This document shows positions 18,034-25,799 of a stretch of DNA of 64,000 nucleotides, in pieces. Location: NCBI GenBank assembly GCA_036015235.1, contig CP107926.1, positions 5,103,501-5,167,500 on the forward strand. Direction: 5' to 3'. Within the stretch, counting starts at the first letter, position 1, and every line of letters begins with the position of its first letter. The notes beneath the pieces were generated by a model. It searched no databases, was not told the DNA's origin, and was given only the letters and a program-made list of their open reading frames with translations. The translations under genes were made by a program, and so were the position numbers. The stretch comes from Streptomyces sp. NBC_00433. Lineage in GTDB: Bacteria; Actinomycetota; Actinomycetes; Streptomycetales; Streptomycetaceae.

Positions 18034-18075
18034 ACCCGAACTCTGACCTGGACGTTCTGCTCCCGGAGGTCTGCC

Positions 18076-18141
18076 ATGTGTTGTTTATCCTCCCGCCCGC
18101 GGCCGACGGCCGACCCGGCCGAATGCGGGGTGCGGCTGTGA
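18076..18141 (+). CDS. Possible 21-aa leader peptide with Cys-Cys
   Basis: ATG 18076 stands 5 nt after GGAGGT (18065-18070), the best ribosome site in the region. It opens a frame beginning MCCLSSRPRP and ending ECGVRL, with three cysteines. Its TGA overlaps a GTG start of the amidohydrolase frame as GTGA (18138-18141). Such overlap allows translational coupling. Cys-rich micro-ORFs are known in actinobacteria as cysteine-responsive attenuators; whether this one is used is unproven. The alternative is that the ribosome site serves a GTG at 18078 in the amidohydrolase frame. Confidence 0.4.
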   Translation: MCCLSSRPRPTADPAECGVRL

Positions 18142-19334
18142 CGGGTGCCGTCCTGCTGCTGCGGGGCTCGGTCGTCCCCGTCGCCTCGCCGCCGATCGCC
18201 GATGGAGCCGTGATCGTGGAGGACGGGCTCGTCAGCTACGTCGGCCCCGTCTCGCGAGCCCCCCGTCTCCCTCGCGACGCCACCGAGGTCGAAGTGGGCG
18301 AGGGAACGATCATTCCCGGCCTGATCGACGCGCACGTCCATCTCATCGCGGACGGGGGCCCCGACTTCGCGGGTGAGGTCGCGGGCGCGAGCCCGCAGCA
18401 CCTCGCGTTCAAGGCGTACGCGAACACCGCACGCGCACTGCTCAACGGCATCGTCGCGGTTCGGGACCTGGGCGCGCCCGCGCACGCGGCCATCGCGGCG
18501 GGACGGGAGATCGCCGACGGCCGCCTCGTCGGTGCGGAGGTCGCGGCGGCGGGACGTGCCATCACCGCGCCCGGAGGACACATCTCCTATCTCGGTGTCG
18601 AAGCACGGGGCGAGGCGCAGATGGCGGAGGCGGCCCGCCAGGAGTTACGGCAGGGAGCCGCCGGCATCAAGCTCGTCGCCACCGGTGGGGTACTGACCCC
18701 CGGGGTCGCCCCGGACGAGGCTCCCTTCGACGAGGCCGAGCTGGCCGCGGCCGCGGCCGTCGCCAGAGCGGCCGGAACGTGGGTCGCCGCGCACGCCATC
18801 GGCTCCGAGGGCGCCAAGCGGGCGCTCCGCGCGGGAGCGACCACCATCGAGCACGGGTCCTACCTGGACCGCGAGGCCATCGGCCTCATGGCCTCGACCG
18901 GGGCGGTGCTGGTCTCCACCCGGATCGCACAACTCAGGATCCTGCAGAACAAGGAGCACATCGAGGCCTCCGCGGTCCACAGGGCCGAGGAGGTCTACGC
19001 GGCCAACATCGAGTCGGTGCAGGCCGCAGCACGCGCCGGCATACCGATCGCCGCCGCGAGCGACGCGGGAACACCCTTCAATCCGCACGGCAGCGTCGCC
19101 GAGGAAGGCGCCCTGCTCGTCGACGACATCGGGCTGAGCAACGAGACCGCCCTGCAAGCGGTCACCACGACTGCGGCCCGCTGCCTCTGCCGCCCCGACC
19201 TCGGCCACCTCTCGCCGGGCGCAATGGGCCACGTCGTCGTGACGACGGGAAATCCGTTGGACGACATCCGCGCACTCGCGCACGTCAAGACCGTCATCGC
19301 AGCCGGACGACCAGTCCGCACGCTGCTGGGCTGA
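18138..19334 (+). CDS. Amidohydrolase (imidazolonepropionase-like)
   Basis: 398 aa from GTG 18138; a GTG at 18078 would add 20 residues that do not resemble the family. Metal-dependent hydrolase with a TIM barrel: GLIDAHVHLIAD near residue ~60 gives the HxH pair, KLVATGGVL holds the (carboxylated) Lys position, VAAHAIG and IEHGSYLD give the further His ligands, and AAASDAGTPF the final Asp. Close relatives hydrolyse cyclic amides and dipeptides such as Xaa-Pro. It precedes the DUF3100 membrane gene by 9 bp, so one operon is likely: import of a substrate, then hydrolysis. A TTA codon at 18645-18647 makes its translation depend on the bldA tRNA. Confidence 0.88.
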   Translation: MTGAVLLLRGSVVPVASPPIADGAVIVEDGLVSYVGPVSRAPRLPRDATEVEVGEGTIIPGLIDAHVHLIADGGPDFAGEVAGASPQHLAFKAYANTARALLNGIVAVRDLGAPAHAAIAAGREIADGRLVGAEVAAAGRAITAPGGHISYLGVEARGEAQMAEAARQELRQGAAGIKLVATGGVLTPGVAPDEAPFDEAELAAAAAVARAAGTWVAAHAIGSEGAKRALRAGATTIEHGSYLDREAIGLMASTGAVLVSTRIAQLRILQNKEHIEASAVHRAEEVYAANIESVQAAARAGIPIAAASDAGTPFNPHGSVAEEGALLVDDIGLSNETALQAVTTTAARCLCRPDLGHLSPGAMGHVVVTTGNPLDDIRALAHVKTVIAAGRPVRTLLG

Positions 19335-19343
19335 GGAGCTCTC

Positions 19344-20666
19344 ATGACCATCACCCGAAACAGACCCGCGGTCGCGGTCGGCCTCCAGAGGGTCTGGCCC
19401 GTCGCCATCGCCGCGTTCGTCATCGCCCTCCTCGCGCAACTCGCCGGCCAGGTGACCTTCGATGTGGGTCCCGGCTCCGTCGTCTTCTTCCCCATGGTCT
19501 GGGGCCTCGTCGCCGGCGCGATCGTGTCCGTCCAGCGCGTCCGCAAGGTCAGCCTGGACTTCCAGCGGACCGCCAACGCCTTCGTGGCGGTGGCGGTGCT
19601 CTTCCTCGTCGTGCGGCTCGCCTTCACGATCGGCCCCAACATCAAGATCCTGCTGCACGCCGGCACGTCCCTGTTCCTGCAGGAGTTCGGACACCTCCTG
19701 GGCACCGTCCTCCTGGCGCTTCCGCTGGCCGTGCTGCTGCGGATGGGCCCCGCCACGATCGGGGCCACGTTCTCCGTCGACCGCGAGCCGGCATTACCGA
19801 TGGTCAACGAGAAGTACGGCCCGAATTCCGAGCAGTACCGAGGCGTGCTCGCCATGTATGTGTTCGGCACCCTCGTGGGCGCCGTCTACATCACCATGCT
19901 GTCGTCGTTCATCGTCTCCTTCGACATCTTCGACCCGCTCGCCCTCGCCATGGGCTCCGGCGTCGGATCCGGCTCGATGATGGCCGCCGCGACCGGGAGC
20001 ATCGTCGACGCCTACCCCGGCCAGAAGGACCAGATCCTCGCGATGGCCGGCGTCTCCAACCTGATCACGACCATCCTCGGGGTCTACGTGGGAATCTACG
20101 TCGCCCTCCCGCTGGCCGACCGCTTCTACCGCTTCCTCACCCGGCGGCACACCCCCGACCCCGAGGCCGCCCCTGTCGACCCGGAGGCGAACCGGGCCTT
20201 CCGCGAGGAGGTCGCCGCCTCCACCGCGCCGATCGATCTGCGCCCCTGGGTGTCCATCCCGATCCTGGCCGTCGTCGGCATCACCACCGCGTCGGTGTTC
20301 GCGAAGGGCCTGAGCTGGGACATCATCGGCGGTTACGCGATCATGATGGCGCTGCTCGTGCTGGGACTGTCCCTCGCGAAAGTCACCCGCTTCGTCTCCG
20401 CGATCATCTGGGTGACCACCATCGGAGCACTCGCATCGAGCACCTACTCACCCATCGGCAGCCGGCTGACCGACACCGTCAGCTCGGTCGACTTCCTCTC
20501 CGTCGGCTGCGTCGTCCTCACCTTCGCCGGCCTCAGCCTCGGCAAGGACATGGCGCTGCTGAAGGCGGTGAGCTGGAAGATCGTCCCCGTCGGCCTGCTG
20601 GCCATCACCGCGTCCTTCGTACTCGCCACGGTCATCGCCGAATTCTCGCTCGGCTACTGGACCTGA
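19344..20666 (+). CDS. DUF3100 membrane protein (putative transporter)
   Basis: 440 aa with about 10 hydrophobic segments, for example VWPVAIAAFVIALLAQLAG, VAVAVLFLVVRLAFTIG and VGLLAITASFVLATVIAE, and a charged cytoplasmic loop at residues ~265-300. Conserved-looking SGSMMAAATGS and a following NLITTILGVYVGIYVALPL are typical of DUF3100. The family often lies next to amidohydrolases and peptidases, so uptake of an amide or peptide substrate is plausible. The start follows GAGGAG overlapping the upstream stop. A TTA codon lies at 19794-19796 (residue 151). Confidence 0.82.
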   Translation: MTITRNRPAVAVGLQRVWPVAIAAFVIALLAQLAGQVTFDVGPGSVVFFPMVWGLVAGAIVSVQRVRKVSLDFQRTANAFVAVAVLFLVVRLAFTIGPNIKILLHAGTSLFLQEFGHLLGTVLLALPLAVLLRMGPATIGATFSVDREPALPMVNEKYGPNSEQYRGVLAMYVFGTLVGAVYITMLSSFIVSFDIFDPLALAMGSGVGSGSMMAAATGSIVDAYPGQKDQILAMAGVSNLITTILGVYVGIYVALPLADRFYRFLTRRHTPDPEAAPVDPEANRAFREEVAASTAPIDLRPWVSIPILAVVGITTASVFAKGLSWDIIGGYAIMMALLVLGLSLAKVTRFVSAIIWVTTIGALASSTYSPIGSRLTDTVSSVDFLSVGCVVLTFAGLSLGKDMALLKAVSWKIVPVGLLAITASFVLATVIAEFSLGYWT

Positions 20667-20761
20667 CGTCACGGGGGCGTTGCCGCGTGCGACGCGCCGG
20701 TGCCCGGAGTCCTGTGCATCCTTGTCCGCAGGGCCGTCTCGATCGCCGCACCGACTCGTCC

Positions 20762-20800
20762 GATGGTATCGGTGGCGATGGGATCTCCATCGATACCATC
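20762..20800. repeat. Inverted repeat with 10-bp arms
   Basis: GATGGTATCG (20762-20771) and CGATACCATC (20791-20800) flank a nested GATGG/CCATC pair. It lies 95 bp after the DUF3100 stop, in non-coding DNA. It could be a terminator, an operator of a lost gene, or the end of a mobile piece. Confidence 0.55.
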
Positions 20801-20925
20801 TCCACCCCTGCCGGAGCGGGGACTGTTCTCGCAGGAGGCGCCTGAGCAATGGAACGCGGCGTTCAGGCTGCTTGCGGAGGTGCTGCCGGACGACGCCCCC
20901 AGCGTCGTCGCGCTGCGACCGGAAG

Positions 20926-21160
20926 ATGACCACCTGGCTCGACCTCGCCGCCCGGGGCGCAGCCGAGGTGGTGACGTCTCCCATGACGCCGGTGGAGGCG
21001 TACGACGGCAGGACCACCGAGCAGCGCCGGGACCGGGTGCTCTCTCGGCTCGAGGTCGCCGACGTCGGAAAGGACGAGGCCCGACAGGCCCGCCGCCTGC
21101 CGGCCGACGCCAAGCTCCACGGTCGCAAGTACGCGATCGGCGGCGCGGCACCGGGAGGGC
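20926..21160 (+). pseudogene. PIN-domain (VapC-like) fragment
   Basis: ARGAAEVVTSPMTPVEAYDG, then LSRLEVADVGKDEARQARRL and AKLHGRKYAIGGA matches the middle of PIN RNases in which LHGHKYAID precedes the acidic active site. Here the key Asp after KYAI is replaced by Gly, and the first Asp and C-terminus are absent. The frame continues into the neighbouring gene on the other strand, so no functional protein is expected. Confidence 0.5.
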
Positions 21161-21181
21161 TGAGGCAAGGTCCGCGTCGTC

Positions 21182-21634
21182 TCATTCGGCGGCTTGCCGC
21201 CAGGGGAACGGGGCGAGGTCAGGTTCGGCCCAGCCGGTTCTGGCCGGGGTGCTTGCCAGGGTCGAGGGGCGGTAGAAGCGGGTGAGCAGCTTCTTGTCGA
21301 GCAGTGCGGGGTTCTCGTCGGCGAACGCGTCGAAGTCGGAGGTGTTCGACCGGCCCGCGTGGTGGCCCACCAGTTCGACCCAGGCCCGGCTGACGGTGGC
21401 GTTGTACTTCTGTGGTCTGCCCGCGTAGCGGGCGGTGCGCCGGATGCCGTCGCTGACCAGGCCGACCGCCGCTTCGGTGCCGTAGCGGCGGACGGCCAGC
21501 CAGGTCAGGTGGACGTGCTGGCGGTGGCCGAACCGCTCGGCGGCCGCCATCACCTCCCCCATGAGTTCGGTGAAGGGCGAGGGCTCCTCGTTCGCGCCGT
21601 GGTCGGAGTGCGGGGCCTGGTCGTGGGGGGTCAT
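21182..21634 (-). CDS. Conserved protein of unknown function
   Basis: 150 aa, no signal or membrane segment. I recognise only a conserved pattern of a widespread unnamed bacterial family: HVHLTWLAVRRYG, then GIRRTARYAGRPQKYNATVS and RAWVELV. Near the C-terminus are ENPALLDKKLLTRFYRPS and EPDLAPFPW. The paired His and the Lys-Tyr-Asn-Thr core could be a metal or ligand site. Its ATG overlaps the MarR stop as ATGA, so it is translationally coupled to the regulator and most likely senses or modifies the same compound. Function unknown. Confidence 0.75.
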   Translation of the reverse strand: MTPHDQAPHSDHGANEEPSPFTELMGEVMAAAERFGHRQHVHLTWLAVRRYGTEAAVGLVSDGIRRTARYAGRPQKYNATVSRAWVELVGHHAGRSNTSDFDAFADENPALLDKKLLTRFYRPSTLASTPARTGWAEPDLAPFPWRQAAE

Positions 21635-22065
21635 GACCCCTCCTTGACCAGTGCGTCCAGGACGGCGTGGAAGCCGGCGACCGCTTCGGCGGGCAGGCCC
21701 TCAAGCGCGCGGTTCTCGACGCTGGTCAGGGCCTGGGTGATGACGGCGGCTGCCGCGCGCCCGGAGTCGGTGAGCGCGATGAGCACCGAGCGGCGGTCGC
21801 CGGCGAGCGTTGCACGGGTGATGTGGCCGCGGCGTTCGAGCCGGTCCAGCACGCTGGTCAGCGTCGTGGGGCGGGCGCCGACCGCTGATCCCAGTTGGGA
21901 GACCGTGCGGCCCTGACCGTCGGCGAGGTTGGCCAGCGCGTTGATCTCGGAGGCGGTGAGGTCGAGGTCGACGAGTTCGGCGGCGATCAGCTGCAAGGTG
22001 CCGTGGGTCGCGCGCTGCAAGGCCAGGAGCGCGGACCGGCGCGGTGCTACGGATTCGGACTTCAC
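21631..22065 (-). CDS. MarR-family transcriptional regulator
   Basis: 144 aa from GTG 22065. The winged HTH is clear: LTASEINALANLADGQGRTV, then GARPTTLTSVLDRLERRGHI and AGDRRSVLIALTDSG (wing). MarR dimers usually repress their own operon and release DNA on binding phenolics or oxidants. There is no strong ribosome site; a TAATAT -10-like box ends 8 nt before the GTG, which suggests a leaderless mRNA. It forms an operon with the coupled 150-aa gene. Confidence 0.87.
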   Translation of the reverse strand: MKSESVAPRRSALLALQRATHGTLQLIAAELVDLDLTASEINALANLADGQGRTVSQLGSAVGARPTTLTSVLDRLERRGHITRATLAGDRRSVLIALTDSGRAAAAVITQALTSVENRALEGLPAEAVAGFHAVLDALVKEGS

Positions 22066-22072
22066 GCTTTCG

Positions 22073-22086
22073 GATATTACGATATC
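22073..22086 (-). promoter_or_regulatory. MarR promoter/operator overlap
   Basis: GATAT-TACG-ATATC is an inverted repeat that covers the TAATAT -10-like box (22079-22074 on the minus strand). Binding of MarR here would block its own promoter. Confidence 0.5.
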
Positions 22087-22229
22087 GGAGTATCTGCCGC
22101 AAGACCGCCGACCGGCGTGCACCGCCTTCCGGCGCGGCCTGGCCGCAGGGGCGGACTCAAGCCGTGTGCCGGTGGGCCGGGTAGGTCAGGTAGCCCGCGT
22201 CGCCGCCCTGGTAGTACGTGGACTCGTCG

Positions 22230-22540
22230 ACGGGGGCGAGCGGGTGTCCGGAGGAGGGCCAGGGGGCGGAGCCAGGCGTCCGGGGTGACCGTGGTGAGTG
22301 CGGGGACGGCGCGGCCCAGTGCCGCGAGTGCGAAGAGCAGGTCCTCCGTGGTGACGTCCGGGCGGACGGGGCCCTGCTCCTGGCCGCGCCGGAGCAGTTC
22401 GCCGACCGTCGCGCGGCTGTGGGCGTGGATCGCCTCCAGGGAGGCGACGCCCCCCAGGTTGGTGGTCATGAGGTCGTCGGTGCCGCGGTCGGCGGCGAGA
22501 CCCGCGAAGACCACGCTGACGAGCAGCCGCGGCGCATGAG
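22230..22540 (-). pseudogene. TetR-family regulator, ligand-domain remnant
   Basis: The minus-strand frame reads LLRRGQEQGPVRPDVTTEDL, then LFALAALGRAVPALT and AWLRPLALL, which is the C-terminal domain of TetR/AcrR regulators (the RPDVT-xDL motif). The N-terminal HTH is absent upstream, where the frame becomes Arg/Pro-rich. The remainder up to 22753 has no other gene. Confidence 0.55.
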
Positions 22541-22753
22541 TTGGGACGACCTCGCCATGGCCCGCGCGGTCGCCGACGCCGCGAGCTGGTCCCAACCGCC
22601 GCGGCTCGCGGTGGCCAGGGTGCCGCGTACGGCAGCCGAGGGCACGCACGGGACGGCCTCCCCGCTCGATGGCGCGACGAGGCGGTGCGCGGATACGGTC
22701 CTCTTTGCGGCACGTGGGGAGAGCCTGTGCGTGCCGCGACAGGGGAGGAACGA

Positions 22754-23938
22754 ATGCGCACGACACTGCTGCGGCGCGCGGCTTCTGCGGCCGTCGCACT
22801 GGGGCTTTCCACGCTCGGCCTGGTGGCCGCGGGCGCCGCGCCCGCACAAGCCGCGATCAGCGACTGCCCCTCGGGGTACTTCTGCGCCTGGAAGACCGGC
22901 AACGGCACAGGCACGATGTTCAAGACGAACACGAACAAGGCGACGCTGGGCACCTGGAACAACAAGTTCACCACGGTCATCAACCGCTCGTCATCGCTCG
23001 CCTGCCTCTACGACGACGCGAACTACGGTCTCGCGCACGGCTACAGCACCTACCAGCCGCGCGAGCCCTGGGCCACGAGCATGAACCCGTACTACAGCTC
23101 GCTGAAGTTCGTGCGCACGGTGCGGGAGTGCGAGGGCCCCGCCTACCCCTACTGGTACGCGGAGCCCGCGCCCGAGCTGTCCGGCTTCGGCGACATGAAC
23201 GCCGACCGGAGGTCGGACCTCCTGGTCCGCGATCCCGTCGGGCGCCTGTGGTTCCTGCCCGGTGACGGCACCGGCCGGCTGGTCGGCTCCGGCGGCTGGA
23301 ACGCGATGAGCGCCCTGACCCGGCACGGTGACTTCAGCCGCGACGGGCGCGAGGACGTACTCGCCCGTGAGGCGTCCACGGGCAAGCTGTGGCTCTACCC
23401 CGGCACCGGCACCGGCGGGTTCGGCGCGCGCAAGCTGATCGGCGTCGGCGGCTGGAACGGCATGACCAAGATCACCGCCTTCGGCGACCTCTCCGGGGAC
23501 GGCCGGTCCGACCTTGTCGCCGTGGAGAAGTCCACCGGCAAGCTGTGGCTCTACCCCGGCACGAGCGCCGGCGGGCTCGGCGCGCGCAAGCTGATCGGTA
23601 TCGGCGGCTGGAACGCCATGAACACCCTGGTCGGCGCCGGTGACATGAACGGTGACGGCCACCCCGACCTGGTCGCCCGTGAGGCGTCCACCGGCAAGCT
23701 GTGGCTCTACCCCGGCAGGACCGGGTCCGTCGCGCCACGCAAGCTGATCGGCACCGGCGGCTGGAACGCCATGAGCTCTCTCATCGGTGTCGGCGACTGG
23801 TCGGCCGACGGCCGCGCCGACCTCCTCGCCACGAGCGGCGACTGGCTGGTCCAATACCGGGGCGTCGGTACGGGCGGTCTGCGCGCCGGCGAGCGGAACA
23901 ACGCCGACTGGTGGGGCTTGAACAGCGGCGGCTTCTGA
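22754..23938 (+). CDS. Secreted peptidase-inhibitor (I36) plus FG-GAP repeat protein
   Basis: 394 aa, start fixed by GGGGAGGAA before ATG 22754. Sec signal peptide (ASAAVALGLSTLGLVAAGAA) ends in AQAA. Residues ~36-125 form a small Cys-rich domain beginning CPSGYFCAW, the peptidase-inhibitor I36 type known from the Streptomyces metalloprotease inhibitor SMPI group. Residues ~140-390 are five FG-GAP/VCBS units with Ca-binding loops (DMNADRRSDLL, DLSGDGRSDLV, DMNGDGHPDLV) and near-identical GKLWLYPGT segments, likely a lectin-like beta-propeller. The role is probably adhesion or protection against extracellular proteases (inference). Confidence 0.85.
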   Translation: MRTTLLRRAASAAVALGLSTLGLVAAGAAPAQAAISDCPSGYFCAWKTGNGTGTMFKTNTNKATLGTWNNKFTTVINRSSSLACLYDDANYGLAHGYSTYQPREPWATSMNPYYSSLKFVRTVRECEGPAYPYWYAEPAPELSGFGDMNADRRSDLLVRDPVGRLWFLPGDGTGRLVGSGGWNAMSALTRHGDFSRDGREDVLAREASTGKLWLYPGTGTGGFGARKLIGVGGWNGMTKITAFGDLSGDGRSDLVAVEKSTGKLWLYPGTSAGGLGARKLIGIGGWNAMNTLVGAGDMNGDGHPDLVAREASTGKLWLYPGRTGSVAPRKLIGTGGWNAMSSLIGVGDWSADGRADLLATSGDWLVQYRGVGTGGLRAGERNNADWWGLNSGGF

Positions 23939-23945
23939 CCTGCCA

Positions 23946-23978
23946 CGACGGCCCCCGTGCCCGCAGCGGGGGCCGTCG
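23946..23978 (+). terminator. Terminator hairpin
   Basis: CGACGGCCCCCG (23946-23957) pairs with CGGGGGCCGTCG (23967-23978) across a 9-nt loop, 8 bp after the stop of the I36/FG-GAP gene. Confidence 0.75.
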
Positions 23979-24073
23979 GCGCGTACGGTCCCGCTCCGGC
24001 CGGGGTGGGAACAAACCGCCGTGTTGACCCTCGACATGGTGGAGGGCCGAGAGTCCCGGGTGTGGAGAACGAG

Positions 24074-25156
24074 ATGCTCAGCATCGGCGAGATGGCCCGG
24101 GACAGCGGCCTCAACGCGAGCGCCCTGCGCTTCTACGACGGCGCGGGCGTGCTCGTCCCCGCCTGGGTGGATCCGCTGAGCGGCTACCGCTGGTACGGCC
24201 CCGAGCAGCTCGAAGAGGCGCGGTTGCTGGCCCGGCTGCGCCGGACCGGTATGCCGCTCGCGGACATCCGGCTGGTGCTGGCCGGCTGGTCCAGTGCGGA
24301 CACCGACCTGGTGCGGAAGCTCTTCCAGGCGCATCTGCACCGTCTCGAACGGGGGTTGGGCGATGCCCGCGCCGACTTCTCCACGGTCCGAGCGCAACTC
24401 GAACGCAGGGAGAATCCCATGACCCCGACCCGAACCCCGTCCGCCCGTGCGGCTGTTGCGGGGCCCGAACTGGCCGCCGCGCTGGACGCAGTCCGATTCG
24501 CCGCCAGCACCGACCCGGAACTGCCCGTGCTCGGCGGTGTTCTGTTCGACTTCGAGGGCGACACCCTCCATGTCGCGGCCACCGACCGCTACCGGATGGC
24601 TGTCGCCCGGACCGTCACCAGCGGCCACGGCGGCCCGCGCGCGCAGGCCGTCGTGCCCTCCCCGCTCGCCGACGCGATGCGGGCGCTGCTCACCGACGGC
24701 AGTCCCGCCAGGATCTCCGTGGACGGCGACCGCGTGGCCCTGGAGACCGGGGAACGCGAGGTGTCCGGCCGGTGCCTCGACCACGAATACCCCGACTACC
24801 GCCGACTCGTCCACCTGCCCGCGGGAACCCGCGCCCTCGTCGACGTCCCGGATTTCCGGAGGGCGGTGGAGACCGGCCCCACCCGCCTCGGCGAGTCAGC
24901 CGAACAGGGCGCCGGGCCCTGCGTTCTCAGCGTCCTCAAGGTGCCCGGCGACGGCACGGTGGCCGTCTGCGAGGACGGCGACGACGACCAGGGCCAGATC
25001 GCCCTCAACCGCGACTTCCTGCTCCACGCCCTCACCGCCGGAGCCAGCGACCGGCTGATCCTGGAATTCGGCACCCCTACGGCCCCGGTGGCGATCCGCC
25101 GCCCCGACACCGACCACACCTTCTCGATCCTGATGCCGGTCCGCCTGGACAACTGA
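24074..25156 (+). CDS. MerR HTH fused to a sliding-clamp (DnaN)-like domain
   Basis: 360 aa from ATG 24074. Residues 1-70 are a MerR-type HTH (SIGEMARDSGLNASALRFYD, then GYRWYGPEQLEEARL). A dimerisation helix and a linker (NPMTPTRTPSARAA) follow. Residues ~128-358 resemble DNA polymerase III beta-clamp domains: LPVLGGVLFDFEGDTLHVAA, TDRYRMAVA, SGRCLDHEYPDYRRL and TDHTFSILMPVR. A full clamp has three such domains (about 370 aa); here there appear to be two. This actinomycete fusion may use the clamp fold as a ligand or protein-binding module. Target genes are unknown; a terminator follows. Confidence 0.8.
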   Translation: MLSIGEMARDSGLNASALRFYDGAGVLVPAWVDPLSGYRWYGPEQLEEARLLARLRRTGMPLADIRLVLAGWSSADTDLVRKLFQAHLHRLERGLGDARADFSTVRAQLERRENPMTPTRTPSARAAVAGPELAAALDAVRFAASTDPELPVLGGVLFDFEGDTLHVAATDRYRMAVARTVTSGHGGPRAQAVVPSPLADAMRALLTDGSPARISVDGDRVALETGEREVSGRCLDHEYPDYRRLVHLPAGTRALVDVPDFRRAVETGPTRLGESAEQGAGPCVLSVLKVPGDGTVAVCEDGDDDQGQIALNRDFLLHALTAGASDRLILEFGTPTAPVAIRRPDTDHTFSILMPVRLDN

Positions 25157-25170
25157 CCACCGGGCTCCCG

Positions 25171-25210
25171 CCGCACCCGTCCCTGCCCGTCGCCCGACCG
25201 ACGGGTGCGG
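25171..25210 (+). terminator. Terminator-like inverted repeat
   Basis: CCGCACCCGTC (25171-25181) and GACGGGTGCGG (25200-25210) form an 11-bp stem with an 18-nt loop, 14 bp after the MerR-clamp stop. Confidence 0.5.
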
Positions 25211-25228
25211 CCGTCCCGGCCGCGGCAG

Positions 25229-25470
25229 CTACACGGAGACCAGGCGTACGCGGTGGCCGCAGAGTTTCGCCATGTCGTCGGTGTCGGAGGTCAGCAGATC
25301 GACCAGCGCCTCGTCGACGGTGCCGGACTGTGTGGCGCGAGCGCGCGCGGTCTCCATGAGGTGCCAGAAGGCATCCGTTTCCATGCCCAGGCACTCTGCC
25401 ATCGCGGTCTGACAGAGCCCCCGCTCACAGCAGTCGAGGACGAGCCGGCTCTCACGCGGCCTTCGCGTCA
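25229..25470 (-). pseudogene. PIN-domain (VapC-like) C-terminal remnant
   Basis: The minus-strand frame ends in ALVDLLTSDTDDMAKLCGHR, then VRLVSV and a TAG, the typical last strands of a PIN RNase (LTSDxDD holds the final acidic residue). Upstream in the same frame is VLDCCERGLCQTAMAECLGM, not recognisable as PIN. There is no start with a ribosome site. It is on the strand opposite to the 20.9-kb PIN fragment. Confidence 0.4.
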
Positions 25471-25700
25471 GTCCGCCTCGCCGGTCGCGGTGCCGGAGAG
25501 GCGCCGGCGGACGCCCGTCGCGGAGGCCTGCTCCACCGCGTTGCCGTCAGCGAGGCCCGGTCGGGACGGACCGCGCGGCCCCGCTGCCGGCGGCACCGGT
25601 CTCCGCATCCGCCGGCTCCGCCGCGAAAACCTGTTGGCGGACCACGGCGGCGACTGCTACCTTCCCGGAGGCCGTGCGAGAGAACGAGGAGGTGGTACCC

Positions 25701-25754
25701 GTGAACGCAGTATCGACATGGGTGCTCCCCCCCGGGGCCACGGTCGGGCGGTAG
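25701..25754 (+). CDS. Possible 17-aa leader peptide upstream of hydrolase
   Basis: GTG 25701 lies 7 nt after AGGAGGT and encodes VNAVSTWVLPPGATVGR before TAG, 45 bp ahead of the hydrolase ATG. The ribosome site is stronger than that of the hydrolase itself. It may be a regulatory micro-ORF; expression is unproven. Confidence 0.35.
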   Translation: MNAVSTWVLPPGATVGR

Positions 25755-25799
25755 GTCGTCCGGGAGCGCCGTTCAAGCGCACTCCCGAAAGGCACGACC

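Noticed and set aside
22186..22983. 265-codon minus-strand ORF with a hydrophobic N-terminus
   Set aside because: Antisense to the signal-peptide end of the I36/FG-GAP gene; no family match.
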